A DNA stretch of 11,223 nucleotides from Coxiellaceae bacterium (lineage in GTDB: Bacteria > Pseudomonadota > Gammaproteobacteria > GCA-013414725): contig CP058706.1 in the NCBI GenBank assembly GCA_013414725.1, forward strand, positions 1,621,372 through 1,632,594, written 5' to 3'. Below the pieces are notes generated by a model, which was given only the letters and a program-made list of their open reading frames with translations, did not search any database and had not been told where the DNA came from. Position numbers and translations under genes: made by a program. Below, one piece after another: positions 1 through 7,019 of the stretch (the stretch's first letter is position 1; each line of letters begins with the position of its first letter).

Positions 1-357
1 GTTTTCAATTTCCCAATCTTCATTGAGAATGGAAAAATCTTCTTTGCTGGTGCTGCCTTGTAAAATTCTTTGAAAAGCTCTTAATTTAGTTTCAAAACCT
101 AGGAAACCAGCAATAGTTGTTGCCGGTTCAATTAAAGGGATTTGTGGAACATATGCAAGTTTGGCTTCAATCTGAATGGAGCCAACACTAGGACGAAATT
201 CCCCATGGATAAGCTTAATAAAAGTTGATTTGCCAATACCGTTTCTACCGACTAGGCCCGTTTTTGGTAGAAAATGTTAAATTTAGTCCTTTAAAAGGGC
301 CTTACCGTCAGGTAAATTATAATGTAAATTGTTGATTAAGACTCGAGGGTTAGGCAT
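1..357 (-). pseudogene. ABC-F family ATPase, N-terminal part (frameshifted, runs off left edge)
   Basis: The minus strand opens with ATG at 357-355, preceded by an AGGAAA ribosome-binding site. The product begins MPNPRVLINNLHYNLPDGKALL, the usual start of the first ATPase domain of soluble ABC-F proteins. A Walker A motif follows (GLVGRNGIGKST), then a Q-loop context (KLAYVPQ), then a stretch ending EDFSILNEDWEIEN, which resembles the ABC-F region with a conserved D-W-[DE]-[IL]-E. Family members are cytosolic, lack membrane segments and mostly act on ribosomes. Between about 256 and 288 the frame is lost and regained by two compensating one-base changes near an AAA/GGG run and a GGGCC run; without them stops appear after ALLKD. 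Only about 118 codons are visible, so the subfamily cannot be told. Confidence 0.8.
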
Positions 358-360
358 AGT

Positions 361-642
361 AAATTTCCTAAAAGAGTTTAAAACTTGGTGAATTAACCAA
401 ATCCTATGGGAGGAAATTTACTTGTTCATTGGCGGATTAATACCTTTTGGATTAAATATTTTGGTATAATACCATGGTATTTACTGGTTGTAAATGACAT
501 TGGAGAGCTTTGATTTTCTATTGCTAATTCAAATCATTGCATTCCTATAACTCCATTTAAAAAATAACGCTATTATCGTGCAACTAAAAATGATTCGCTA
601 CGCGTATATATGTACGCACCCAGGCTGCAGCGATACCAATAA
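361..642. other. Intergenic stretch without recognisable gene
   Basis: I see no convincing coding frame on either strand here. The segment is AT-rich and holds the upstream region of the minus-strand ABC-F gene and the overlapping palindromes at 462-480. The last 30 bases lead into a TPR remnant and are closed by a stop just before it. Confidence 0.5.
462..480. promoter_or_regulatory. Three alternating 6-bp half-sites overlapping a TATAAT hexamer
   Basis: TGGTAT (462-467), ATACCA (469-474) and TGGTAT (475-480) give two overlapping perfect palindromes, TGGTAT-A-ATACCA and ATACCATGGTAT. A TATAAT hexamer (465-470) lies inside, but no good -35 box is visible at 16-18 bp. The layout suits a repressor operator over a -10 box, but no intact plus-strand gene follows directly. 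The function is inference. Confidence 0.3.
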
Positions 643-780
643 GCCTTAGCGATTAAAGAGCAGCACTATGACCCCGACCATTATCAAATGGCCATTACCC
701 TCACTAACCTGGGCAATGCCTATGGCGCTTTAGGTCGGGTGGGTGAATATCCGATTCATTTACAGTTACACAGCATGTGA
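643..780 (+). pseudogene. Tetratricopeptide repeat (TPR) remnant
   Basis: This open frame of 45 codons is closed by TAA just before 643 and by TGA at 778-780. It starts ALAIKEQHYDPDHYQMAITL and continues TNLGNAYGALG, which is one TPR_12-type repeat. Repeats of this kind occur in long arrays in eukaryote-like bacterial proteins. After that motif the sequence (RVGEYPIHLQLHSM) no longer looks like a TPR, so probably only one repeat survives. There is no start codon with a ribosome-binding site. The segment is visibly richer in G and C than its surroundings. It is a scrap of a larger gene, either a decayed local gene or an acquired fragment. Confidence 0.65.
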
Positions 781-915
781 GCGTAACTATTACCATTAAT
801 GTGATGCCTGAAGAATAAGCTAAGTGTTTAGCTAAGATAATAACCCCTTTTTTATGTTTCGTTATTAGATATATTGAATTCGATCAATGCTTCAACAAAT
901 TAAAAGGATGCAACT

Positions 916-1726
916 ATGCCTAATACTCGTGTTGACTATATACATCCCAAACAAGTTACTTATGGTCGATTAATCAGGTCTTTAAAAAGTGGCTTCGCTA
1001 TACAACAAACGCTGGTCATCAAAGATTTTAAATGTCATTGTTCTGACCATGAAAATACATTGAAGCGAGCTATTGTTGTTGAGGGCATAAACAAGCTAAA
1101 AAGACGTATCTGTAGCTTTGTTGCTGTAGCGGATCATGGTATTGCTATTGATGCGGAAGGACAAATATGTATAGATGGTTATTGTTTTTATAGCACGCAT
1201 CCAAATTGGCAGGTGCGTGCTGCCGTTGCTTTTGGATTAGCAAAAATAAAAGCGAAGGCGCGATGGCGATAGCGGCTGAATTAATGAATGATAGTCATTA
1301 TGGGGTGAAACTTGCAGTTGTACAATCCTTAGAAAGGATGAAAACCGATGATGCGCTTAATTTATTGCAAAACTTGGCTGCAAACAATAATGAACGGCGT
1401 ATCAAGACTATGGCGATGCGTGCGCTTGAAAGACACAAATTTGGCATCAATTCAGATAAACGCATTCATACTGTCTTAGAAAAATTACAAACGCAAAATT
1501 TAATTAGAAAAAATTTCAAAGAAGCGAGAGGAATGGCAAGGTCTATATTCCTAGAGTAATATTCGATCATCACTTAAATAATAATAAGTTCGCTAAATAT
1601 TGTGATGGCCAAAAAAATCAAACGAATTATGGCATACAGACTTTAAGTATTATCCGGCCAGATAAATCAATTGTCCCCGTGAAGTTAACCCGAAATACGA
1701 AAGAAAAACTAGACAACATAAACTAA
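916..1726 (+). pseudogene. HEAT-repeat protein, frameshifted
   Basis: ATG at 916 follows an AAAGGA ribosome-binding site at 903-908. Frame 1 runs to a stop at 1272, but the sensible product leaves it near 1245-1256 (A-rich run) for the frame ending at 1559, and again near 1535 for a frame ending TAA 1724-1726. Each step fits one missing base. The joined product is about 270 residues. The N-terminal 95 residues match nothing I know. The middle (about 95-175) shows helical pairs such as NWQVRAAVAFGLAKIK, YGVKLAVVQSLERM and RRIKTMAMRALERH, the pattern of HEAT/PBS-lyase-like repeats, which bind other proteins. The last 65 residues are polar. No catalytic motif or signal peptide is visible. HEAT is fairly sure; the role is unknown. 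Confidence 0.6.
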
Positions 1727-1736
1727 GCTATACTAA

Positions 1737-2084
1737 CAGTTTATTTTTCAAAATAATGTTCTCATTAAAGAGATTAATAATAATTGCAATCCAATAAAGG
1801 GTGAAGTCTATTGGGCAATCACATCAGCAACGGACCCAAAGTTAACAAGACCCGTTCTTATCATTAAAGCAATGAATGAAAAAGCTGGGGATTTCCTTGT
1901 CGTATCGCTGACTTCAGATGTGCCTGCTCATGTGAATAATAATATGATCGTAAAAATTGGAGAAGAAAGGAGCAGAATCCAACCTTCTTTCCACCAAGTG
2001 ATACATAAATCAATGTTATTAAATAAATGTGCAGAGGTTCCTGAAAATGTTGTTCAAAGGATAAAAAAATCGTTAAACAACTAA
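1737..2084 (+). CDS. PemK/MazF-like toxin domain protein, start unresolved
   Basis: The frame is open from 1737 to TAA 2082-2084. The first in-frame ATG (1872) lies too far in, since family-like sequence begins earlier at about 1800 (KGEVYWAITSATDPK, then LTRPVLIIKA). PemK/MazF proteins have G-[DE]-[IV]-[YW]-W near the N-terminus, then RPVL(I/V)I and a strand ending LTS. All three are here (GEVYW, RPVLII, VVSLTSD), followed by a C-terminal helix ending VPENVVQRIKKSLNN. An ATG at 1756 in another frame would give a full-length protein if one base were missing near 1792-1799. Members are mRNA interferases paired with an upstream antitoxin, but no antitoxin-sized gene is visible; a HEAT gene ends 10 bp upstream. 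Divergence leaves activity open. Confidence 0.5.
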   Translation, partial: QFIFQNNVLIKEINNNCNPIKGEVYWAITSATDPKLTRPVLIIKAMNEKAGDFLVVSLTSDVPAHVNNNMIVKIGEERSRIQPSFHQVIHKSMLLNKCAEVPENVVQRIKKSLNN

Positions 2085-2351
2085 AAACCTCGAGGAGGAA
2101 AAGAGAAAGAAGACAAAAGAGACACCTCAGCAAATACATCCTCATAAGCCTAGAAAGCGTTATTCTGAATTAAATAAACCTCGAAGTGAAACCTATTTTG
2201 TTACAGACATACCCGCTGTCAAGCCCACCGAAGTTCCAAAAGTAAAAGGAAGCAAGCATAAAAATACAATAACTTTGTATGACTTTTTAAGCCTAAAGAT
2301 CGTTTGATATTAGAGCAAAAAACGGATAAACCTGAAAAAAGGTCGCCATAG
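2077..2351 (+). pseudogene. Lysine-rich polar segment, possible tail of the preceding gene
   Basis: Just after the PemK-like stop, a frame opens at 2077 and encodes a charged, low-complexity product: KNLEEEKRKKTKETPQQ, then HKPRKRYSELNKPRSETYF, then a proline/lysine-rich stretch. It stops at 2305-2307. A one-base step in the T run at 2283-2287 carries it on through FKPKDRLILEQKTDKPEKRS to TAG 2349-2351. It has no start codon or ribosome-binding site of its own, so it may be a disordered C-terminal tail of the PemK-like protein split off by an indel in the A run at 2083-2087. It matches no family I recognise. Confidence 0.35.
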
Positions 2352-2439
2352 CTAGAAAATAAATTTAATTTTGATATGATTTTTAGCTTGTCATAAATTG
2401 CATGTTGATGCATGGTTTTATTTAGATAGATCGTTACTA

Positions 2440-2547
2440 GCTACTTCAGCTAATCCAGGTGTTGGAATGGATGAATTACAATCCACTCTCAGCCTGACAG
2501 ACGCCATTTCTCTCTTATTTGGATCAGGGATATCAGCTTATTTCTAA
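2440..2547 (+). pseudogene. Remnant tail of an upstream copy of the LRR gene family
   Basis: From 2440 the DNA reads ATSANPGVGMDELQST, nearly the same as ATSANPDVGIDESQST at the C-terminus of both downstream copies (about 4738-4787 and 6936-6985). The DNA match covers about 50 bp with few mismatches. After it the sequence departs from the usual KFEL ending and runs LSLTDAISLLFGSGISAYF to TAA 2545-2547. It lies directly before copy 1, in the position where a preceding array member should end. The best reading is the leftover 3' end of a further copy, the rest lost or decayed beyond recognition. Confidence 0.6.
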
Positions 2548-2577
2548 AATTCCCCTAAGATTTATTTAAGGTTAACG

Positions 2578-2586
2578 TGATATAAT
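2578..2586 (+). promoter_or_regulatory. Extended -10 promoter element for the LRR array
   Basis: TGATATAAT is a perfect extended -10 (TGN-TATAAT) 38 bp before the copy 1 ATG. No clear -35 hexamer is seen 17 bp upstream, which extended -10 promoters tolerate. Start of transcription near 2593 would leave a leader of about 30 nt carrying the TTTGGAG ribosome-binding site (2610-2616). No comparable promoter lies between the copies, so it may serve the whole array. Confidence 0.5.
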
Positions 2587-2624
2587 GAATTTTTGGCACC
2601 ACTCGTTAGTTTGGAGATAAATTT

Positions 2625-3725
2625 ATGCCACACAATACCAAAGTTGCTTATCAAAAACGCAAGGCCTATGCATTTGATTACCCAGTATATTTGACTTTAT
2701 TAGGTTCAATAACTCGATTGGCAGAAAAACAATGTTCATCTCTGACTTCTTTTGCATTTCCAGATTATTTTGAAGATAGCAATCACAATGGTGTAGATCT
2801 TCATACGGTAAATTCCTCAAATTACGTTTTATTTAGAAATCATAACCCGCGTAATGATGCGCGCAATACAGATTTTCTTCTCCGTGTATTAAGAAGTCAT
2901 CCTGCTATGAAGACTTTCGATGTGGCTTTAGGAATATATGCTGGCTATTTGGATATACTGTCTGATGAATTGTTATTAAAAGAATTTCATCATATAGAAA
3001 ATATAAAACTGGATTTAACCAATAATCTTCATGCCAATCGTCCTTCCATCACGCCGTTAGAATTGAAAGGATTTATTGAAAAACTTCGCAATATGTCTCA
3101 ATTAAAAGCACTCTGTTTGGCTTTAGATGAAACTTTTGCTGGGTTTAATGGCTTTGATGGCAATGTTAAATTAATTGCAGACGCTATCAGCTGTGTGGAT
3201 CAAATCGAAATATTCAGGCTAGATGTAATTAATAAAGAATTCCCCGATTCATTTAAAAAATTAACGCCATTTACTTTCGAGATGCAATTTAAATTGCTTT
3301 GGGAAATTCTAAAAATCCATACCGGCATTAAGACATTAGAAATCCGTGAAATTTCCTTACAATTTGCTTTGGCCCTACAAGAAAAATTATCGAATGAAGA
3401 TTGTTCACTAACTACCTTAATCGTTGGTTATCACGCTGAAGACAAAGAATTAGATGAAGAAATATTAACAATACTCACTAATTTACCACGCATTACTAAG
3501 CTTGGCTTTCAAATCTCTAGTATTAATGATAGTAATATTCATTTATTGGGCCATGTATTAAAATACAATAGCCATCTTACTAGCTTGAGTTTAAAAGGTA
3601 ATATCATTGGCCCTGAGGTGCTAGAAGCATTTGTGAAGCAACTATTTGAGGATAATTTCACTCTTGAAGAGATTATTTTGCCTGATAACGCCACTAGTGT
3701 TACTGAAGAATTAGTGAAAAAATGA
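2625..3725 (+). CDS. LRR protein, array copy 1, N-terminal and LRR part
   Basis: ATG 2625 follows TTTGGAG at 9-nt spacing. The 366 residues begin MPHNTKVAYQKRKAYAFDYP; residues of this head (AYAFDYPVY, and YVLFRNHNP near 65-75) are conserved in copy 2. From about residue 85 to the end come irregular leucine-rich repeats of the long, helix-containing (RNI/RanGAP-like) type, clearest at HLTSLSLKGNIIGPEVLEAF and TLEEIILPDN. Such repeats form a curved surface that binds other proteins. There is no signal peptide or membrane helix. The stop (TGA 3723-3725) comes after an A6 run. With one more A the frame continues MTQRNKLGIEGAEKLF, a further LRR, so the stop probably splits a longer protein of about 720 residues whose remainder lies at 3722-4801. 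The exact function is unknown; a host-directed role is inference. Confidence 0.75.
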   Translation: MPHNTKVAYQKRKAYAFDYPVYLTLLGSITRLAEKQCSSLTSFAFPDYFEDSNHNGVDLHTVNSSNYVLFRNHNPRNDARNTDFLLRVLRSHPAMKTFDVALGIYAGYLDILSDELLLKEFHHIENIKLDLTNNLHANRPSITPLELKGFIEKLRNMSQLKALCLALDETFAGFNGFDGNVKLIADAISCVDQIEIFRLDVINKEFPDSFKKLTPFTFEMQFKLLWEILKIHTGIKTLEIREISLQFALALQEKLSNEDCSLTTLIVGYHAEDKELDEEILTILTNLPRITKLGFQISSINDSNIHLLGHVLKYNSHLTSLSLKGNIIGPEVLEAFVKQLFEDNFTLEEIILPDNATSVTEELVKK

Positions 3726-3913
3726 CACAAAGAAATAAGCTAGGAATAGAAGGTGCCGAAAAGCTTTTTCGCGATGCTATAAATTTCAAGCCACAGCATC
3801 CATCTGCAAGTTCTCAAACAGGCTCAGAAAAATCAACCTCCAACCTTATCATTCTTGCAAAAAAAGCTCAGATTATCATGGGTAAAATTTTAAAAACCAG
3901 TGGCTGTCAATAA
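3722..3913 (+). CDS. LRR copy 1, last LRR and linker segment (reading-frame fragment)
   Basis: The ATG overlaps the preceding stop (ATGA). The 63 residues begin MTQRNKLGIEGAEKLFRDAI, which completes an LRR (N-x-LG-x-EGA-x-x-L). A polar linker follows, then a helix (LIILAKKAQIIMGKIL). Copy 1 then lacks two bases relative to copy 2 (AAAAACCAG against AAATAAATCAG, about 3890-3900) and stops. The joined sequence continues into an asparagine-rich linker in another frame. It is most likely an internal piece of the long LRR protein, not a separate gene, though translational coupling through ATGA cannot be excluded. Confidence 0.5.
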   Translation: MTQRNKLGIEGAEKLFRDAINFKPQHPSASSQTGSEKSTSNLIILAKKAQIIMGKILKTSGCQ

Positions 3914-3914
3914 T

Positions 3915-3944
3915 TCTAATGAAAATAACTCTAATGAAAATAAT
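3915..3944 (+). repeat. 15-bp tandem repeat coding for an Asn/Glu-rich linker
   Basis: Two adjacent 15-bp units (TCTAATGAAAATAAC and TCTAATGAAAATAAT) encode SNENN-SNENN in the linker between the LRR and the helical C-terminal domain. The unit is a multiple of three, so copy number could change linker length without a frameshift. The same pair recurs in copy 2 at 6114-6143. Confidence 0.75.
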
Positions 3945-4039
3945 TCATCTTTGCAAAGCAATAACCAAACAGATTTATTTCAATCTTCATTTGCTGCATT
4001 TCAAGCTCTTATGAAAAATACGCTGGAAACTCGGAAAAA

Positions 4040-4801
4040 TTGCAAGCTGTGCATATTTCATTAGGAAAAAGCTATGCTGAGATGGCTACTTTAGATCCTG
4101 CTAACATGGTACATGCTTGGAAATTATTGCGGAATTATCCAGAGCTAAAGGAAGCCAAAATTGAATTAGCAGACATGTTATGGCGAGCGGGAGAGTATTT
4201 TTCATCTAAATTAACACAATCGCGTCTGCTTTTATCTGCCTTGTTTTATCACAGTTGTGATCATTTAACTTTCGAACAAGTTGGACGGTTTAAAAATCTT
4301 TTAGTCGAACTGAGTAAATATTTACCAAGCCATTCAACTTTCAAAGCTATTGACCTATACCAAGTACCTATAATTAAATTTCAGACACTTTATGACTTAT
4401 GTAAAATATATCTTAATAATAGTGCCAATAATTCCAATAATGCTGACTATCATAATTTATCTAGAACGATTGGTCTTTGTGAAGGTAGATACTTTCGCCG
4501 GGATTGTGAAGCACTTTTGGCCAATCCGATTGTACAAAATTTACTACAACAAAAGTATAACAGCCCATCGGTAGTCATAGTTGAACAATTTTTATCGGAA
4601 TGTAATGGTAATTCTGCCCAAACTTTAGTGCCAGTATTAGCTGAACTACTCGTTAAATTTGATCAGGAAATTGATCGTATAGAGCAAGAAATGGAAGAAA
4701 ATAATAATGAAACAAGTCCTAATACTCCGGCTCCAACAGCTACTTCAGCTAATCCAGATGTTGGAATAGATGAATCACAATCCACTAAGTTTGAATTATA
4801 A
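4040..4801 (+). CDS. LRR copy 1, helical C-terminal domain with acidic tail
   Basis: This frame starts at a TTG without a clear ribosome-binding site, just after an A5 run (4035-4039). With a sixth A it joins the upstream linker (KNTLETRKKLQAVHISLGK). I therefore read it as the C-terminal third of the long LRR protein. The 253 residues are strongly helical, with TPR/SEL1-like spacing near the start (LGKSYAEMATLDPANMVHAW, then ELKEAKIELADMLWRAGEYF) and an Asn-rich insert (NNSANNSNNADY). The end is a helix, QEIDRIEQEMEENNNE, then a Pro/Thr/Ser-rich tail ending STKFEL. Acidic E-rich tails of this kind occur on Dot/Icm substrates. No enzyme motif is seen. The encoded sequence is identical to copy 2 from MATLDP to the end. 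Confidence 0.6.
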   Translation: MQAVHISLGKSYAEMATLDPANMVHAWKLLRNYPELKEAKIELADMLWRAGEYFSSKLTQSRLLLSALFYHSCDHLTFEQVGRFKNLLVELSKYLPSHSTFKAIDLYQVPIIKFQTLYDLCKIYLNNSANNSNNADYHNLSRTIGLCEGRYFRRDCEALLANPIVQNLLQQKYNSPSVVIVEQFLSECNGNSAQTLVPVLAELLVKFDQEIDRIEQEMEENNNETSPNTPAPTATSANPDVGIDESQSTKFEL

Positions 4802-4821
4802 TTAATTGGAGGGAATATTTC
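4802..4821 (+). promoter_or_regulatory. 20-bp spacer with strong ribosome-binding site between array copies
   Basis: Only 20 bp separate the stop of copy 1 and the ATG of copy 2, and they contain GGAGGG (4808-4813) at 8-nt spacing. The identical spacer precedes the third head (7000-7019). There is no terminator or promoter, so the copies should be co-transcribed, with a re-initiation signal carried by each unit. Confidence 0.75.
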
Positions 4822-5934
4822 ATGCCTCATAAAACTAAAATAACATACCCAAAAATAGCCGCTTATGCCTTTGATTATCCAGTATATTCAGGCAAACACA
4901 GTTTCTCTCCTGTTGATTTTGTCGAAGATGGTTTTATAGATATTAAATCCAACAATGATCAAAATTATTTTGTTGATACCTATATAACCGGGGTTGATTA
5001 TTACAGTGTCAAATCGTCTGATTATGTTTTATTTAGAAATTATAATCCTTATGGAAAGGGTGGTATTAATTTTTAACTTCTGCATTAACCCATAATCCTT
5101 CAATAAAAACTTTTGACGTAGCTGTTAAAATTTATGCGCCTCATTTTTCTAGATTTAGCAGATGAAATGCTGCTTAATCCAAAGCATAACATAGAAAATT
5201 TAAAATTAGATTTTACAAATAATGGCTTAATTTACGACGGTATTTCTCTAATAGAGAAAGCAGCTTCTTTAATTAAGAAGTTAAGAGACATGAGAAAACT
5301 AAAGGCATTATGTTTGGCTTTCGATGAAAGCTTTACTAAAGCGGGTGCTTTTGATAGCAATGTAACATTGATCGCCGAGGCGGTAAGCTGTTTAAAGCAA
5401 ATTAAAGTATTTCGACTTGATATATTTGTTAGCAAGCCAACTTTCTCTTTTGAAAAGCCACCAATATTTACTTTTGACATGCAATTTACTCTGCTATGGG
5501 AAATTCTGAAAAATAATTCTGGCATTACAACCTTAGAAATTCGTGAAATTTCGCCAGAATTTGCTTTGGCTCTACAAGAAAAATTATCGAATGAAGATTG
5601 TCCACTAACTACCTTAATCGTTGGTTATCACGCTGAAGACAAAGAATTAGATGAAGAAATATTAACAATACTCACTAATTTACCACGCATTACTAAGCTT
5701 GGCTTTCAAATCTCTAGTATTAATGATAGTAATATTCATTTATTGGGCCATGTATTAAAATACAATAGCCATCTTACTAGCTTGAGTTTAAAAGGTAATA
5801 TCATTGGCCCTGAGGTGCTAGAAGCATTTGTGAAGCAACTATTTGAGGATAATTTCACTCTTGAAGAGATTATTTTGCCTGATAACGCCACTAGTGTTAC
5901 TGAAGAATTAGTGAAAAATGACACAAAGAAATAA
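4822..5934 (+). pseudogene. LRR protein, array copy 2, N-terminal and LRR part (frameshifted)
   Basis: ATG 4822 follows GGAGGG. The head (AAYAFDYPVYSGKHSFSPVD, later YVLFRNYNP) is homologous to copy 1. The frame stops at 5074-5076 after GGINF. Copy 1 shows the true continuation, FLTSALTHNPSIKTFDVAV, which needs one more T in the run near 5070-5074. A second indel in the T run at 5144-5148 returns the frame, which then runs to TAA 5932-5934. Residues up to about the codon at 5557 are clearly diverged from copy 1; beyond that they are nearly identical. The A run before the stop is A5 here and A6 in copy 1; A7 (or A4) would continue into the next LRR. The product would have the same LRR architecture and presumably a different binding surface. 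Confidence 0.65.
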
Positions 5935-6263
5935 GCTAGGAATAGAAGGTGCCGAAAAGCTTTTTCGCGATGCTATAAATTTCAAGCCACAGCATCCATC
6001 TGCAAGTTCTCAAACAGGCTCAGAAAAAATCAACCTCCAACCTTATCATTCTTGCAAAAAAAGCTCAGATTATCATGGGTAAAATTTTAAATAAATCAGT
6101 GGCTGTCAATAATTCTAATGAAAATAACTCTAATGAAAATAATTCATCTTTGCAAAGCAATAACCAAACAGATTTATTTCAATCTTCATTTGCTGCATTT
6201 CAAGCTCTTATGAAAAATACGCTGGAAACTCGGAAAAATTGCAAGCTGTGCATATTTCATTAG
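5918..6263 (+). pseudogene. LRR copy 2, last LRR and Asn-rich linker segment (frameshifted)
   Basis: This matches 3722-4035 of copy 1. The last LRR (RNKLGIEGAEKLF) is read from ATG 5918. The A run in GSEK has six A here against five in copy 1, which throws the frame. The downstream part is readable from ATG 6075: MGKILNKSVAV, then an Asn/Glu/Ser-rich linker with two SNENN units, then DLFQSSFAAFQALMKNTLE, to a stop at 6261-6263. Copy 1 supplies the correct frame at the first break and copy 2 at the NKSVAV junction, so together they reconstruct the linker. Confidence 0.55.
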
Positions 6264-6279
6264 GAAAAGCTATGCTGAG

Positions 6280-6999
6280 ATGGCTACTTTAGATCCTGCT
6301 AACATGGTGCATGCTTGGAAATTATTGCGGAATTATCCAGAGCTAAAGGAAGCCAAAATTGAATTAGCAGACATGTTATGGCGAGCGGGAGAGTATTTTT
6401 CATCTAAATTAACACAATCGCGTCTGCTTTTATCTGCCTTGTTTTATCACAGTTGTGATCATTTAACTTTCGAACAAGTTGGACGGTTTAAAAATCTTTT
6501 AGTCGAACTGAGTAAATATTTACCAAGCCATTCAACTTTCAAAGCTATTGACCTATACCAAGTACCTATAATTAAATTTCAGACACTTTATGACTTATGT
6601 AAAATATATCTTAATAATAGTGCCAATAATTCCAATAATGCTGACTATCATAATTTATCTAGAACGATTGGTCTTTGTGAAGGTAGATACTTTCGCCGGG
6701 ATTGTGAAGCACTTTTGGCCAATCCGATTGTACAAAATTTACTACAACAAAAGTATAACAGCCCATCGGTAGTCATAGTTGAACAATTTTTATCGGAATG
6801 TAATGGTAATTCTGCCCAAACTTTAGTGCCAGTATTAGCTGAACTACTCGTTAAATTTGATCAGGAAATTGATCGTATAGAGCAAGAAATGGAAGAAAAT
6901 AATAATGAAACAAGTCCTAATACTCCGGCTCCAACAGCTACTTCAGCTAATCCAGATGTTGGAATAGATGAATCACAATCCACTAAGTTTGAATTATAA
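6280..6999 (+). CDS. LRR copy 2, helical C-terminal domain with acidic tail
   Basis: The encoded product starts MATLDPANMVHAWKLLRNYP and is identical to the same part of copy 1, ending in the E-rich helix and STKFEL. The A run just upstream (6266-6269) has four A against five in copy 1, so the fourteen or so residues before this ATG drop out of frame. There is no ribosome-binding site here; the ATG is simply the first in-frame one. It is best read as the C-terminal third of copy 2. The full amino-acid identity to copy 1, against a strongly diverged N-terminal half, points to recent duplication or gene conversion. Confidence 0.6.
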   Translation: MATLDPANMVHAWKLLRNYPELKEAKIELADMLWRAGEYFSSKLTQSRLLLSALFYHSCDHLTFEQVGRFKNLLVELSKYLPSHSTFKAIDLYQVPIIKFQTLYDLCKIYLNNSANNSNNADYHNLSRTIGLCEGRYFRRDCEALLANPIVQNLLQQKYNSPSVVIVEQFLSECNGNSAQTLVPVLAELLVKFDQEIDRIEQEMEENNNETSPNTPAPTATSANPDVGIDESQSTKFEL

Positions 7000-7019
7000 T
7001 TAATTGGAGGGAATATTTC

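Larger units (their letters stand above)
3361..5018 (+). repeat. Direct repeat, left copy (about 1.66 kb)
   Basis: This block covers the second half of LRR copy 1, the 20-bp spacer and the head of copy 2. It recurs at 5558-7216 at an offset of 2197-2198 bp. By eye the two differ by about five substitutions and four small indels, all indels in A-rich runs. Outside the block the copies diverge sharply. Its boundaries lie inside genes, and no terminal inverted repeats or transposase are seen, so recombination between tandem paralogues explains it better than a mobile element. Confidence 0.85.

Noticed and set aside
822..858. Hairpin AGCTAA-GTGT-TTAGCT with a later T run as a terminator
   Set aside because: The stem is only 6 bp of mostly A-T pairs, and the T run begins well over ten bases downstream, too far to terminate.
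1864..2145. Minus-strand frame of 93 codons, leucine- and phenylalanine-rich
   Set aside because: It is antisense to the PemK-like domain and the lysine-rich tail. The hydrophobic look comes from reading A-rich coding DNA backwards, and there is no ribosome-binding site.
3539..3730. Minus-strand frame repeated at 5736-5924
   Set aside because: It is antisense to the LRR region, has no ribosome-binding site, and is duplicated with it.
4392..4574. Plus-strand 60-codon frame repeated at 6590-6772
   Set aside because: It is an out-of-frame shadow of the helical C-terminal domain. Its presence in both copies only reflects the duplication.
4790..4801. C-terminal KFEL as an ER-retrieval signal
   Set aside because: KDEL-type signals need an acidic or amide residue at the second position and delivery into the ER lumen. 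Phe there makes it unlikely, and no signal peptide is seen.
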